Source: Thermostichus lividus PCC 6715
GTDB taxonomy: Bacteria > Cyanobacteriota > Cyanobacteriia > Thermosynechococcales > Thermosynechococcaceae
Direction: 5' to 3'
Assembly: GCF_002754935.1 (NCBI RefSeq)
Contig: NZ_CP018092.1
Span: 2,393,501 to 2,457,500 of the forward strand
DNA length: 64,000 nt
Shown: in pieces, positions 9,081-19,542 of the stretch
Layout: the number at the start of each line of letters is the position of its first letter
How positions within the stretch are numbered: position 1 is the stretch's first letter
Notes under the pieces: generated by a model
The model's input: only the letters and a program-made list of their open reading frames with translations
Databases searched by the model: none
Told to the model about the DNA's origin: nothing
Position numbers and translations under genes: made by a program

Positions 9081-9877
9081 TCCAGTCCTAGCAGTTCTCC
9101 TTGCAACACGGTAACGGCTTGACCAAAGAGGATGACGCGATCGCCTGCGCCTTGGACTTTGACGATTCCGCCTCGCCGCGAGGCTTGATACCCCACTAAT
9201 GTTTCCTTAGCAACGTGCTCTCGCCAGTAGGGATAAAGGCTACAGTGAGCCGATCCGGTGACTGGATCCTCAGGAATGCCTAATTGCGGAGCAAAAAAGC
9301 GCGAGACAAAGTCATAATCCTGAGCATGGCTTAATGCTGTCACAATCACCCCTCGACAGGGCAGGGTGGCAATTTGGGCAAAATCAGGGCTTAACTGCTG
9401 CACTAGGGTTTCATTGTCCAAGACAACAAATAAATCACTGGCGGTTTGACCAAGCCAAACGGGGGAAATCCCTAAGGCAGCAGTGAGTGTTTCAAGGAGT
9501 TTCGGATGCTCGAGGGAGTGCACCGGTTGTTGCGGAAAGTCCAAGGCAATCCAGTCCTCAGCTTGGCGGGCTACCAAGGTGCCGCTACGGGTATGAAATA
9601 GCAGATCACCAACCGCTCCCTGATGCTGCCAGAGGGCATGGGCTGCCGCCAGCGTAGCATGACCGCACAGATCGACTTCGGCCACGGGGGTGAACCATCG
9701 CAGATCAAATCCCGCAGCCGTGGGCACCACAAAGGCGGTTTCCGAAAGATTCATTTCCTGAGCGATCGCCTGGAGCTGATCGGACTCTAGGAACACTGGG
9801 AGAACACATACGGCTGCTGGGTTACCGCAAAAGGGAGTTTTAGTAAATGCATCAACTTGATAGAGTGGTAGCCCCAT
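9077..9877 (-). CDS. PhzF-like isomerase/epimerase family protein
   Basis: The 266-residue protein fits the PhzF/diaminopimelate-epimerase fold. It shows the N-terminal signature VDAFTKTPFCGNPAAVC and Glu46 in MNLSETAFV, the catalytic base position of PhzF. Two matching half-domains are expected, and DPVTGSAHCSLYPYW marks the second. The substrate is unknown: members of this family act on varied small molecules, and no phenazine pathway is visible here. ndk lies divergently 56 bp away. Confidence 0.85.
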   Translation of the reverse strand: MGLPLYQVDAFTKTPFCGNPAAVCVLPVFLESDQLQAIAQEMNLSETAFVVPTAAGFDLRWFTPVAEVDLCGHATLAAAHALWQHQGAVGDLLFHTRSGTLVARQAEDWIALDFPQQPVHSLEHPKLLETLTAALGISPVWLGQTASDLFVVLDNETLVQQLSPDFAQIATLPCRGVIVTALSHAQDYDFVSRFFAPQLGIPEDPVTGSAHCSLYPYWREHVAKETLVGYQASRRGGIVKVQGAGDRVILFGQAVTVLQGELLGLD

Positions 9878-9933
9878 CTGGTACCTCTAAACCCGTAAAA
9901 TTTATGCTGTAGTGCAAGCAGAGGAACGACTGC

Positions 9934-10386
9934 GTGGAACGGACATTTCTAGCCATTAAGCCCGATGGTGTCCAGCGGGGTCTAGTGGGGACGATTATCC
10001 AACGATTTGAGCAAAAAGGCTACACATTAGTAGGTCTGAAAATGCTGCGGGTGAGCCGCGAACTGGCGGAGCAACACTACGGCGAGCACAAGGATAAACC
10101 TTTTTTTCCGGGGCTTGTGAACTTTATTACCTCAGGGCCTGTGGTAGCGATGGTATGGGAAGGTCGCGGTGTGATTGCCGCTGCCCGTAAGATGATTGGC
10201 GCGACAAATCCCCTGAATGCCGAGCCAGGCACCCTGCGTGGAGAGTTTGGTGTGGACGTGGGGCGCAATATCATCCATGGCTCTGATGCCGCCGAAACCG
10301 CAGAGCGCGAAATTAACCTCTGGTTCCAAACGCAAGAACTGGTTCCTTGGGAGCCATCCCTTACCTCTTGGGTGTACGAGATGTAG
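9934..10386 (+). CDS. ndk: Nucleoside diphosphate kinase
   Basis: The protein has 150 residues and starts with GTG. The active-site loop NIIHGSD puts the phosphorylated His at residue 115, and the N-terminus [16 protein letters not shown] is typical. NDK transfers the gamma phosphate between NTPs through phosphohistidine. The last 26 bp overlap the convergent terC gene. Confidence 0.97.
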   Translation: MERTFLAIKPDGVQRGLVGTIIQRFEQKGYTLVGLKMLRVSRELAEQHYGEHKDKPFFPGLVNFITSGPVVAMVWEGRGVIAAARKMIGATNPLNAEPGTLRGEFGVDVGRNIIHGSDAAETAEREINLWFQTQELVPWEPSLTSWVYEM

Positions 10387-11095
10387 GCTCCTGGGCTTGC
10401 GGGGTTATGGCTGGAGGGGGCTCGTCCGTCGCCCGTTTGGAAAACCCCCAAAGAAAGCACAGGGCAATGAGACTAATCATCAGCCAGTCAGGGGGAACAA
10501 GGGCATGGTTGACAACCCGCATAAGCAGCCGTAACCCCACCAAGGTGACGGTTAAGTAGCCAGCATCTTCAAGGCGAGGAAATTCCTTTAACCATCGAAT
10601 AAATAGCTCTGCCATAAACCGCAGCATAATGACACCGATGGTGCCCCCCAGCACCACCAGCCAGCGTTCATCCGACAGGGCGATCGCCGTTGTCACACTA
10701 TCTAAAGAAAACGCCAAATCTGCCAGCGCCAGCAGGGGTACCGCTTGCCAAAAGGAGCGAATCACCCGTTCGTGCTCGTGCTCTGGTTCGTTTGTGAAGA
10801 AAAAGTACTTGATCGCCAACCAGAGGAGGTAAAGTGCGCCCGCCAATTCAAACTGCCAGAACTGGAGTACCCAGCTTGCCGTAAAAATGAGGCCGATGCG
10901 AAAAATGTAAGAGATGGCCAGCCCCAAATTCAGGGCGTTGCGCTGCTCTTGCGGATCGTCAATGCCCTGTACTAATGCTGCCAGAGCAATCGCATTATCA
11001 GCGGAGAGAATTGCTTCTAACGCCAACAACACCACCAGCAACAGCAGCGTGTCCACCCCCCAATTGGGTGACAGTTCCAGCAACTCATCAATCAT
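10361..11095 (-). CDS. TerC family integral membrane protein
   Basis: This is a 244-residue protein with about seven hydrophobic segments and the TerC signature [16 protein letters not shown] near residues 24-40. A second acidic membrane motif is [17 protein letters not shown] use the ATG at 11095; a TTG at 11116 would add seven residues. TerC-type proteins are linked in other bacteria to metal homeostasis, and in plastids to thylakoid membrane biogenesis. The exact role here is not determined by sequence. Confidence 0.88.
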   Translation of the reverse strand: MIDELLELSPNWGVDTLLLLVVLLALEAILSADNAIALAALVQGIDDPQEQRNALNLGLAISYIFRIGLIFTASWVLQFWQFELAGALYLLWLAIKYFFFTNEPEHEHERVIRSFWQAVPLLALADLAFSLDSVTTAIALSDERWLVVLGGTIGVIMLRFMAELFIRWLKEFPRLEDAGYLTVTLVGLRLLMRVVNHALVPPDWLMISLIALCFLWGFSKRATDEPPPAITPQAQEPTSRTPKR

Positions 11096-11138
11096 GTAGG
11101 CAGCATCTATCTCCAAAGCTCAACCATGGACATAATGT

Positions 11139-12464
11139 CTATGGTCGCATACCTGCTTCAGAAATCTGCCATTGCTGACCGGCAGAGTAGGTCGAAGCGT
11201 CTTGATAGATTTGGCTAATTGTTGCTGCTAAGCGCTCCATCCCCAGAGCAATTTCCTCATCACTGGCAGTGAGGCTAATGCGTAAGCATTCTTGCTTATG
11301 ATGCCATTCCTCGCTCAGACCGGGGAAGAAGGAGCTACCGGGAACCACAATCACCCCCGCTTGCTTCAAGTGCTGGTACAGTTCCCAATCCGTCATTGGC
11401 AAATTCCGCAGCCATAGCCAGGCAAAAATCGCCCCTTCACCGCGATGGAGGAACCATGGCAAATCTTGAGGTAAGGCGGTTCTTAGGGTTTCCTCTAAAA
11501 CAGCAAATTTACGTTGATAAAATGGCCGAATGACATTTAGTGAGACATCGGCAAGGGCACCATTGGCTATGGCCAAGGCAGCAATTGCCTGACCATAGCG
11601 GGAGGCATGAATACACGCATTGGTCTGAAACGCTTCTAGAACACTGAGAATGTCGCGATCGCCAATGGCAATCCCCACCCGCTCACCGGGTAAGCCCGCC
11701 TTAGACAAACTGAGACAGTGAACAATATTGCCACCAAACACAGGCACCAGTTCCGTAAAATTCAAGCTGGGATAGGGAGGGCCATAGGCGGCATCAATGA
11801 GCACGGGTACCCCGTAGGGCACCGCCAGATCTGCAATTTGCCGCACTTCCACATCGGTCAGAACATTGCCAGTGGGGTTACAGGGGCGCGAAAAAATTAC
11901 ACACCCAGTGGTGTCATCAATCTGTAACTGCTGAAAATCAGGACGGTACTTAAAGGCGTGCTCCGTTTCAAAAATCTCTAAGCGGGGACGGTAGGCCACT
12001 ACGGTATGGGGCATCAAACTCACGCCACCATAGCCGGTATATTCGGGACTCAAGGGCAGCACCACTTTCTTGGCTTGACCGTTCGCCGCAGCCCCTCCAA
12101 AGGCATTGGCAGCAAAGAAATAAATCGCTTGGCTGCCGGGGGTCACCAGCACATTCTGTTCACTGAGGTTCAAGCCATAGCGGCGGTTAAAGTCATCGAC
12201 AACGGCGGCAATGAGCGGCTCATAACCTTGGCTGGTACCGTAGCGACACACTACTTGGCCAAATTCTGGACTGGCCATGAGTTCTTGGGTGCACTCTCGC
12301 CACAGTTGCTCGACCTCCGGCAAAATCAGCGGGTTGCCTGCACTCAGGTTAATAAGATCCTGACCGCGATTCAGACGCAGGGTTTCGATAATATCCTTCA
12401 TGATTGCCCGTACTCCCGTCAGTTGGGACATTTGTTGGCCAATCTGGGAGAGTGCAGGATTCAT
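11139..12464 (-). CDS. Class I/II PLP aminotransferase, valine-pyruvate (AvtA-like) group
   Basis: The 441-residue protein is a fold-type I aminotransferase. It has CNPTG at 195-199 (substrate-site Asn), Asp224 in IDAAYG (pyridine nitrogen partner), and the Schiff-base Lys255 in SLSKAGLPGER. The N-terminus (NLSAGNPLILPEVEQ) resembles valine-pyruvate transaminases, which make alanine and 2-oxoisovalerate from valine and pyruvate. The substrate call is less certain than the family call. It lies 84 bp downstream of lipA on the same strand. Confidence 0.85.
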   Translation of the reverse strand: MNPALSQIGQQMSQLTGVRAIMKDIIETLRLNRGQDLINLSAGNPLILPEVEQLWRECTQELMASPEFGQVVCRYGTSQGYEPLIAAVVDDFNRRYGLNLSEQNVLVTPGSQAIYFFAANAFGGAAANGQAKKVVLPLSPEYTGYGGVSLMPHTVVAYRPRLEIFETEHAFKYRPDFQQLQIDDTTGCVIFSRPCNPTGNVLTDVEVRQIADLAVPYGVPVLIDAAYGPPYPSLNFTELVPVFGGNIVHCLSLSKAGLPGERVGIAIGDRDILSVLEAFQTNACIHASRYGQAIAALAIANGALADVSLNVIRPFYQRKFAVLEETLRTALPQDLPWFLHRGEGAIFAWLWLRNLPMTDWELYQHLKQAGVIVVPGSSFFPGLSEEWHHKQECLRISLTASDEEIALGMERLAATISQIYQDASTYSAGQQWQISEAGMRP

Positions 12465-12548
12465 AAGCGCAGGGGAATCATGACAGTAACGTTAGAATAA
12501 CACTTTGGCTTTGATGGTGTCTCAGACATGCGTTGGTGCAAATGTCCC

Positions 12549-13417
12549 CTAAGCTTCACCAGCGTGGTAAGAGCTTCGCACCAGTGGGCCTGAGCGTACA
12601 TGGCTAAACCCCAGCTCCTTGGCTATCTCACCTAAGCGCTCAAACTCTTCAGGGTGCCAGTATTTGACAACAGGAAGATGGTTAAGGGATGGGGGCAGGT
12701 ACTGCCCCAGGGTGAGGCGATCGCACCCCACTGCCCGTAAATCCTTCAGCGTGGCCACAATCTCTGCTTCAGACTCGCCGAGACCAAGCATCAGCCCCGA
12801 TTTGGTGGGAATCTGTGGGTTCAACGCCTTGACGGTTGCCAGTACCCGCAAGGAACTCTCATAGGTGGCGCCGCGCCGAACGGGTTTTTGCAGCCGTGCC
12901 ACGGTTTCCAGATTATGGTTATAGCAGGCGGGGTCTAGGGCAACAATTTGGGCAATGCAGTCGCGCTGGCTCAGCCGCCCGTGATCCATGCGAAAGTCAG
13001 GGGTGAGGACTTCAATGTGCGCTTGGGGTCGCTGTTGGCGAATGGCTTGGATGGTGGCCACAAACTGCCCGGCTCCCTGGTCAGGTAAGTCATCCCGCGC
13101 CACACTGGTTAAGACTACGTAGTCTAACCCCAGCGTAGCGACTGCCGCGGCTACCTTCGCCGGTTCCTGGGGATCCACCGCTAGGGGGGCGTGTCCCTTA
13201 TCCACTTGGCAAAAGGCACAGGCGCGGGTACAGGTTGACCCCAATAGTAAAAACGTTGCGGTTTTTTGGGCGTAGCACTCCCCCGATTGGGGCAGCGCCC
13301 CTCCTCACAGATGGTGTGGATGCCCTGCCGTCGTATTAACTGCTGTACGGTGGCGATATCGCTGGCTTTGCCGAGGGGTTTGCGTAACCAAGCTGGCAGG
13401 GGCTGAAGATGGGTCAT
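12549..13417 (-). CDS. lipA: Lipoyl synthase, frameshifted in a C/G run
   Basis: This is a radical SAM enzyme that inserts two sulfurs into octanoyl-protein. The radical SAM cluster motif [10 protein letters not shown] is in the larger frame. The N-terminal frame carries the auxiliary cluster motif [10 protein letters not shown], but the frame breaks in the run at 13280-13284. One extra base restores [18 protein letters not shown] and a 289-residue protein, the usual length. The start is ATG 13417 behind AAAGG. An active lipA is expected because 2-oxoacid dehydrogenases need lipoate, so a sequence error is likely. Confidence 0.9.
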
Positions 13418-13558
13418 AATGCCTTTGAATGATAGCAATAGAGCAGAGGACGTATAAATACAAAACTTAATGAATTATTGAGTCTATTTATTAAGTAACT
13501 GTAAATTATCAGTGGGGCACCCCCTAGGGGGCGATCGCTTCTGTGGCAGGATCAATAG

Positions 13559-14556
<998 letters not shown>

Positions 14557-14557
<1 letters not shown>

Positions 14558-15045
14558 TGCGGGCTGGCTTGGGACTAGGCATTGCAGCGGGACTGGTGAT
14601 CTCACCCATAACGGTGGCGATCGCCAACCCTCCCCCTCAGGCTGTGGTTACACAGTTCTATCAATGGCTGGTGCAACATCAAGACCAGAGTCGCCAACAA
14701 CTGCGGCAGCAACAACACCACTTCACACCGGAGTTGTATCAGCAGCTAACGGCAGCGTTTCGCAAACAACCCCAAGATGGGGCATGGCTAGACTTTGACC
14801 CCTTTTCCTACACTCAGGTGAGCACTCTGGGGATGCAAGTACGCAAGGTGACCCCCTCCACCACAGATCCGCGCAGCGCTGACGTGGATATTGATGTTAT
14901 TGCTGGGCTACGGGGGCGGCGGGGAACCCCCGTGCCCATTAAGGTGATCATGAAAAAGACGGGCGATCGCTGGCAGATTGACAATTTGGTTTATATCAGC
15001 ACTTGGGATAATCTGCGCTGTATTTTGCGGGAGATCAACCGCTAG
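14557..15045 (+). CDS. Exported protein of unknown function
   Basis: The 162-residue protein starts at an ATG that shares one base with the por stop, which suggests translational coupling. A signal segment (residues about 4-26, ending VAIANP) points to export. The mature part contains a DUF3828-like pattern: an N-terminal helical stretch with AVVTQFYQWLVQHQ, and later strands ending in WQIDNLVYI. I do not recognise a precise family. The last 4 bp overlap the convergent CHAT gene. Confidence 0.7.
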
Positions 15046-17720
15046 GGGAGCGATCGCCACTCGCCACTGGTTACAAACGCTGCCCAAAAGTAGGGAATTT
15101 GCCTGCTACTGTCTTGCATTAAGCTGAGCTGGGCTTGTCGCAATGCCTCACTGCGGCTCTTTCCGGCTGCTAAGTTCTGGTAAAAGGCTGTCATTAACTG
15201 TTGGGTTGTGGTGTCGTCCACCTTCCACAGGGAACTAACTTGAGTGCGTGCTCCGGCAAGGGTAAAGGCACGCCGCAACCCATAGACCCCATCGCCATTA
15301 AAAATGTCGCCCCGCCCCGTATCACAGGCAGACATCACCACGAGTTCTGTGCCCTCTAGGTTAAGACCGGTCACTTCTAGAGCCGTGAGCACGCCATCAT
15401 CACTACCGCTTTGGCGTTGATTGAAGCCAGCCATGGCCAAGCCAGAGCGCAACAGCGGATTCTCACCCCCAAAGGGTGCGTAGGCATTCAAGCCCCGTGT
15501 GTTCTGTAAACCCTGAGAACTGACAGCAGGACTCTCTAGAAAAAAGCCGTGGGTGGCCAAATGCAAAATGCGGGGACGATTCGCTTGCTTGATGGCCGTC
15601 TCTGTGGCATTGCTGCCGGTGAGCACTTGCGCTTGGGGCAATAGGTTGCTGAGGGTTTTGACTTCGGTCGCAGTTCCCGGTAGCTCGTTAAAGGTGAGGC
15701 TGCGCAGATCCAAGGAGCGGCTGCTACTGCTCTGCTGTGGGCTAGGGCGGCTCTGGCCAAAGGCAGGGTTCCCCACCACTAAGGGGGGGCTGGGCGATCG
15801 CCCGCGCTGTTGTAGCCGCAGCAAATCCCGACCCGAGGTGAGGAGAGTCACAGTGTAGGATTCCAGCAAGTAGCGATCTTGGCGATTGACTAGGGCTTCA
15901 AAGGGGAGAGTATTTAACTGACCATCAGGGGCGATGAGGAGGTGGGTACTGCCGCCAATGAATGGTTCCAGCGGTGCTAGCAAGGTCTCGTAGGCCGCCT
16001 TGAGAGGGGGCTTGACAATGTTGGGAGTCAAGCGCGGATCCGCCACCCGCGATCGCGCGGCATTGACGACCCTATCCACCTCAGCAACGGTGCCTAAATC
16101 TCGCCACTGCGGTGCACCGGTGGCTTTAAGGCCATAAACGGCATAGCGAGGTGCATCCCAGCGATTGGTTTTGGGATTGTAGGGCACGTACTGGATAAAT
16201 TCCAGCAAAACCGCATCGGCAGGAATGGCTTGCTGAACGGCCGCTAGGGTGACAGGGGTCACTTCGACACGGAAATTAGCATTTTGGCTGGTGAGTTGGG
16301 CTTCAAGCTGGCTGGCACGCTGCTCCAGTTGGCTAATTTGACTGCTGGGCGCTGGGCGATCGCGCATAAAGGTGAGGCTGGCAATCTGGGTGCGCAGCCG
16401 GATGAGTTCCTCCAGTTGCTGTTGGCCAGCAGCATCCAGTTGATGGCGCAAGCGGCTGGTGGTTTGTGCCAGCACATCCAGTAACCGCCCCTTGCGACGC
16501 AAAATAGTGGTTAAGGCCAGCGTTGCCGCTGTTGGATTCTGGGGATTGCCTTGCAGGTGGAAGGAGATGGCGGTATTCGTTGAGTCTTGGAAGGTGCTGA
16601 GATAGTTGCGTTTATAGGCTTCGGAACCCACCACTAAATTACGAGCAAGGTTAGTTTCTTCAATCTCAAGGGAGCGCGTCAGGGTGGCTAGAGCCTCCGG
16701 TATGTTGCCTTGTGCCCAGTAAGCTTTGGCCAGATTCGCCAAACTCAAGGCCAAATAAGGATGCTCATTCCCTAGGGTGCGCTGCCGCAGAGCAATGCTG
16801 CGTTGGTACAGCGGCAGTGCGGCGCTATAGTTATTTTGGCTACGGTAGAGTTCTGCCAAATTGTTGAGACTGGTGGCTACATCGGGATGATCTTGGCCAA
16901 GGACACGTTCGCGCAGACCCAGACTCCGCTGATACAGGGGTAAAGCCGCACCATAGTTGCCCTGTGCCCGGTAAAGTTCAGCCAAGTTATTGAGCAGCGT
17001 GGCCACAAGGGGATGATCTGCGCCAAGGGTGGACTCTACCACGGCAATGCTGCGCTGATACAGGGGTAGAGCCGCCGCCAGATTGCCTTGGAGATGGTAC
17101 ATCACTGCTAAGTTATGCAGGCTAACCCCCACATCGGGGTGATTGGCACCCAGTGCCTGCTCGCGAATGCTGAGGCTGCGCTGATAGAGGGGAAGCGCCT
17201 CCCCATAATTGCCCTGATCACTAAAAAGATTCGCTAGGTTATTCAGACTGGTGGCCACATCGGGATGGCGCGCCCCCAGTGCCTGTTCCTGAATGCTGAG
17301 GCTGCGTTGGTACAGCGGCACAGCAGCGCTAAAGTTGCCCAATTCTTTATAGAGGACGGCCAAATTGTTTAGGGTGGCGGCTACGGTCGGATGCGTCGGC
17401 CCTAACACCCGCTCAGCAATCGCCACTAATTCCTGAGACGGGGCGATCGCAGCGGTATAGTTTCCCTGCCGCTGTAATTGTTCAATTGAGTTCGTTAGGG
17501 CAATAACATTCCCACTATCGGCACCAAAGGAGGTTTGGCGAATCACATCCAACTCACTCACCGCCGTCGTGTAGCGCTGCTGCAGTGAGTCAAGGCGTTG
17601 CATAATGTCCCGTAACTGCTGGGACTCATTCTGCGCCATCACCGACCGTGCTAGCCCCCCCACCCCCAGTAGCACCAGAAGAAGCAGTAAGTGACCCCGG
17701 AATTGTAAAAAGGCAGCCAT
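15042..17720 (-). CDS. TPR-CHAT protein (tetratricopeptide repeats plus caspase-like protease domain)
   Basis: The 892-residue protein has a hydrophobic N-terminal segment (residues 8-29), a short coiled-coil-like region, then about seven 42-residue tetratricopeptide repeats (about 80-360) of the NLAxLYxxxGxYxxAxPLYQRSL type. The C-terminal half is a CHAT domain with the candidate catalytic dyad His724 (ATHGFF) and Cys799 (MSACDTGRGD). CHAT proteases are caspase relatives; HetF, Tps/Csx29 and gasdermin-cutting proteases belong to this group. Substrate and role are unknown. The nearby genes do not suggest a defence or gasdermin partner. Confidence 0.9.
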   Translation of the reverse strand: MAAFLQFRGHLLLLLVLLGVGGLARSVMAQNESQQLRDIMQRLDSLQQRYTTAVSELDVIRQTSFGADSGNVIALTNSIEQLQRQGNYTAAIAPSQELVAIAERVLGPTHPTVAATLNNLAVLYKELGNFSAAVPLYQRSLSIQEQALGARHPDVATSLNNLANLFSDQGNYGEALPLYQRSLSIREQALGANHPDVGVSLHNLAVMYHLQGNLAAALPLYQRSIAVVESTLGADHPLVATLLNNLAELYRAQGNYGAALPLYQRSLGLRERVLGQDHPDVATSLNNLAELYRSQNNYSAALPLYQRSIALRQRTLGNEHPYLALSLANLAKAYWAQGNIPEALATLTRSLEIEETNLARNLVVGSEAYKRNYLSTFQDSTNTAISFHLQGNPQNPTAATLALTTILRRKGRLLDVLAQTTSRLRHQLDAAGQQQLEELIRLRTQIASLTFMRDRPAPSSQISQLEQRASQLEAQLTSQNANFRVEVTPVTLAAVQQAIPADAVLLEFIQYVPYNPKTNRWDAPRYAVYGLKATGAPQWRDLGTVAEVDRVVNAARSRVADPRLTPNIVKPPLKAAYETLLAPLEPFIGGSTHLLIAPDGQLNTLPFEALVNRQDRYLLESYTVTLLTSGRDLLRLQQRGRSPSPPLVVGNPAFGQSRPSPQQSSSSRSLDLRSLTFNELPGTATEVKTLSNLLPQAQVLTGSNATETAIKQANRPRILHLATHGFFLESPAVSSQGLQNTRGLNAYAPFGGENPLLRSGLAMAGFNQRQSGSDDGVLTALEVTGLNLEGTELVVMSACDTGRGDIFNGDGVYGLRRAFTLAGARTQVSSLWKVDDTTTQQLMTAFYQNLAAGKSRSEALRQAQLSLMQDSSRQIPYFWAAFVTSGEWRSLP

Positions 17721-17905
17721 AGGACAACACCAGTGCGCCTACTTCTATCCTACGCAGCAGGCTTTGATCTTGGTGGGGCATGGGCCACCCTAAGAGAGCC
17801 AACGACCCCACAGGATGTGGATGTCCGCGACACCCTAAACACCAGCATCCCGCTGCTTAAGCTAAAATTTTGGGGATAACTGGGCGTGAAGGGGATATTA
17901 ACGTC

Positions 17906-18850
17906 ATGGAATTCCGATTACTGGCAATGGGGTTAACCGTTGGGTTGCTGGCAGCAGGGATGGGCAGCAGCTATGCTGAGCCTCCCTTAGCAGTTTCTGA
18001 AGACAGTTCCCCTGCACCAACCCTCATCAATCCTGTCGAAGCGGTGGACAGTGACCCCCTTGTGTTTTCAACGGAACCGGTGGACCCGCCGGCGGGCAGT
18101 GAACCCCTCGAAAATTTGCTGCCTGCTCGCCCCTTGCCCGTTGTGCTGCAAGAGCGTTCCACCGGCTGCCAAGCAACGCTCCATGGCGCTGAGGAACTTC
18201 CCGCCTCTCTATGTGCCCCAGCGATCGCCCCTGCTACCCCTGCCACAATTGCCAGTTACCCGACCCATCACTCCTATCCGCCGATCCGTAGCGTATCACA
18301 CGCATCACAACCGAGGGCAACAACCACTTACGTCCGCCAACCCTTTCCAGGAGCCAATCCGCTGCGTTGGCTGAATTTTAATAATCGGCAAATGCTGTTT
18401 CCGCTGCCCTTTGCTGCCCCCATTACCTCTTCGTTTGGCTGGCGTGTGCATCCTATCTTTGGCGATCGCCGGTTTCACTCTGGCACTGATTTAGCTGCCC
18501 CTGAAGGAACACCCGTCCTTGCAGTATTTGATGGCCGAGTCGTTGAATCCAACCGGTTAGGGGGCTACGGCCTCACGGTCATTCTGCGACACCCGCCGGA
18601 TCAGCATGAAACCCTGTACGCGCATCTGTCGCAGCTATTTGTCAATCCGGGGCAGTGGGTTAAGCAGGGGGAGGTCGTTGGCTTGGTGGGTAGTACGGGA
18701 AACTCCACCGGTCCACACCTCCATTTTGAAATTCATGAAATGACCGCCCAAGGGTTGATTCCTGTTGCTCCTGAAGCTCGCCTAGCGTTGGCATTACAGC
18801 ATCTGCGCGAGGCGATCGCCCACGCTCGTAGCCAGCAAAATCCCAGCTAG
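17906..18850 (+). CDS. Exported M23-family peptidase (LytM/lysostaphin type)
   Basis: The protein is 314 residues from the ATG at 17906, chosen because it begins the signal peptide (MEFRLLAMGLTVG...). A low-complexity Pro/Ser linker follows, then an M23 domain. Zinc ligands are in RFHSGTDLAAP and HLHFEIH, with the expected catalytic His in LYAHLS. M23 enzymes cut peptidoglycan cross-bridges, so a role in wall remodelling outside the inner membrane is likely. It is divergent from the TPR-CHAT gene. Confidence 0.9.
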   Translation: MEFRLLAMGLTVGLLAAGMGSSYAEPPLAVSEDSSPAPTLINPVEAVDSDPLVFSTEPVDPPAGSEPLENLLPARPLPVVLQERSTGCQATLHGAEELPASLCAPAIAPATPATIASYPTHHSYPPIRSVSHASQPRATTTYVRQPFPGANPLRWLNFNNRQMLFPLPFAAPITSSFGWRVHPIFGDRRFHSGTDLAAPEGTPVLAVFDGRVVESNRLGGYGLTVILRHPPDQHETLYAHLSQLFVNPGQWVKQGEVVGLVGSTGNSTGPHLHFEIHEMTAQGLIPVAPEARLALALQHLREAIAHARSQQNPS

Positions 18851-19035
18851 TGTAGCCAATTTAATCGTTCATCTGTGCCTGTGCCACTACTGTCACAGTT
18901 CAGTAGAGCGATCAGCTAAAATCTGTCACGATCAAGGTATCAGCGCTATCACACCACGCTTCGCTACAATTCGCTGTCGAAAGCTCTGGTATGACCGTTG
19001 ACCATTCATTTACCTCGTCTCAGGTAGGTCCAGCA

Positions 19036-19449
19036 ATGTTTTCAGTGCGGTTGTTTGGTCGGCAATTGTCTGTTTTGGTTGGTGTTGTCACGCTTTTTGC
19101 AGGGGGGGCGATCGCCCAACCCGTCAGCTTAATTGCTCGGCAAAACCAGCCTACCCAGTTAGCAGACGGTATCTATCTTTTTGGTGAATCTCCCCAGCCC
19201 CACCAGACGGGGCATGGCTATATAGTCTTTGAAGTCTCGAATCAACAAGTTCGTGGTGCATTTTACCTACCCAACTCTTCCTTTGATTGTTTTGTAGGAA
19301 CTGTTGGTGATCAGCAACTTGATGTCACTGTAGAGGCCACCTACGATGACGAAACCTATCCAGCCCACGTTGATCTGTTTAGTTTTTACAGCCTTGATCA
19401 CGTCAGTTCTGGCGATCGCGCCATCCTATCTGCGTGTCACGCAAACTGA
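19036..19449 (+). CDS. Exported protein of unknown function
   Basis: This is a 137-residue protein. The ATG at 19036 has GGTAGG upstream and starts a clear signal peptide ending GAIAQP; an upstream GTG/ATG reading from 18991 would hide it. The mature part has short motifs (QLADGIYLFGESPQP, GYIVFEV, VRGAFYLPNSSFDCF) and two Cys residues that could pair. No family is recognised. About 185 bp separate it from the M23 gene, so it likely has its own promoter. Confidence 0.65.
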   Translation: MFSVRLFGRQLSVLVGVVTLFAGGAIAQPVSLIARQNQPTQLADGIYLFGESPQPHQTGHGYIVFEVSNQQVRGAFYLPNSSFDCFVGTVGDQQLDVTVEATYDDETYPAHVDLFSFYSLDHVSSGDRAILSACHAN

Positions 19450-19479
19450 TCGCTCGGATTTGTGCTCTTAAACGGTCAA

Positions 19480-19511
19480 AAATAAAAAGACTCCCATCTA
19501 AATGGGAGCCT
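19480..19511 (-). terminator. Intrinsic terminator of psbD-psbC
   Basis: On the minus strand a GGCTCCCATTTAGATGGGAGTC hairpin is followed directly by TTTTTATTTTT. It lies 32 bp past the psbC stop and may also end transcripts of the convergent gene. Confidence 0.85.
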
Positions 19512-19542
19512 TAGACATGGTTGTGATATTTAGCCTTAGCGA

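Noticed and set aside
13524..13545. CCCCCTAGGGGG palindrome upstream of por as a terminator or operator
   Set aside because: It has no T tract and no known binding site; only one copy is seen, so I do not assign a function.
16740..17460. Periodic DNA repeats in the TPR region as a tandem repeat or CRISPR
   Set aside because: The period of 126 bp equals the 42-residue TPR unit and is explained by the protein.
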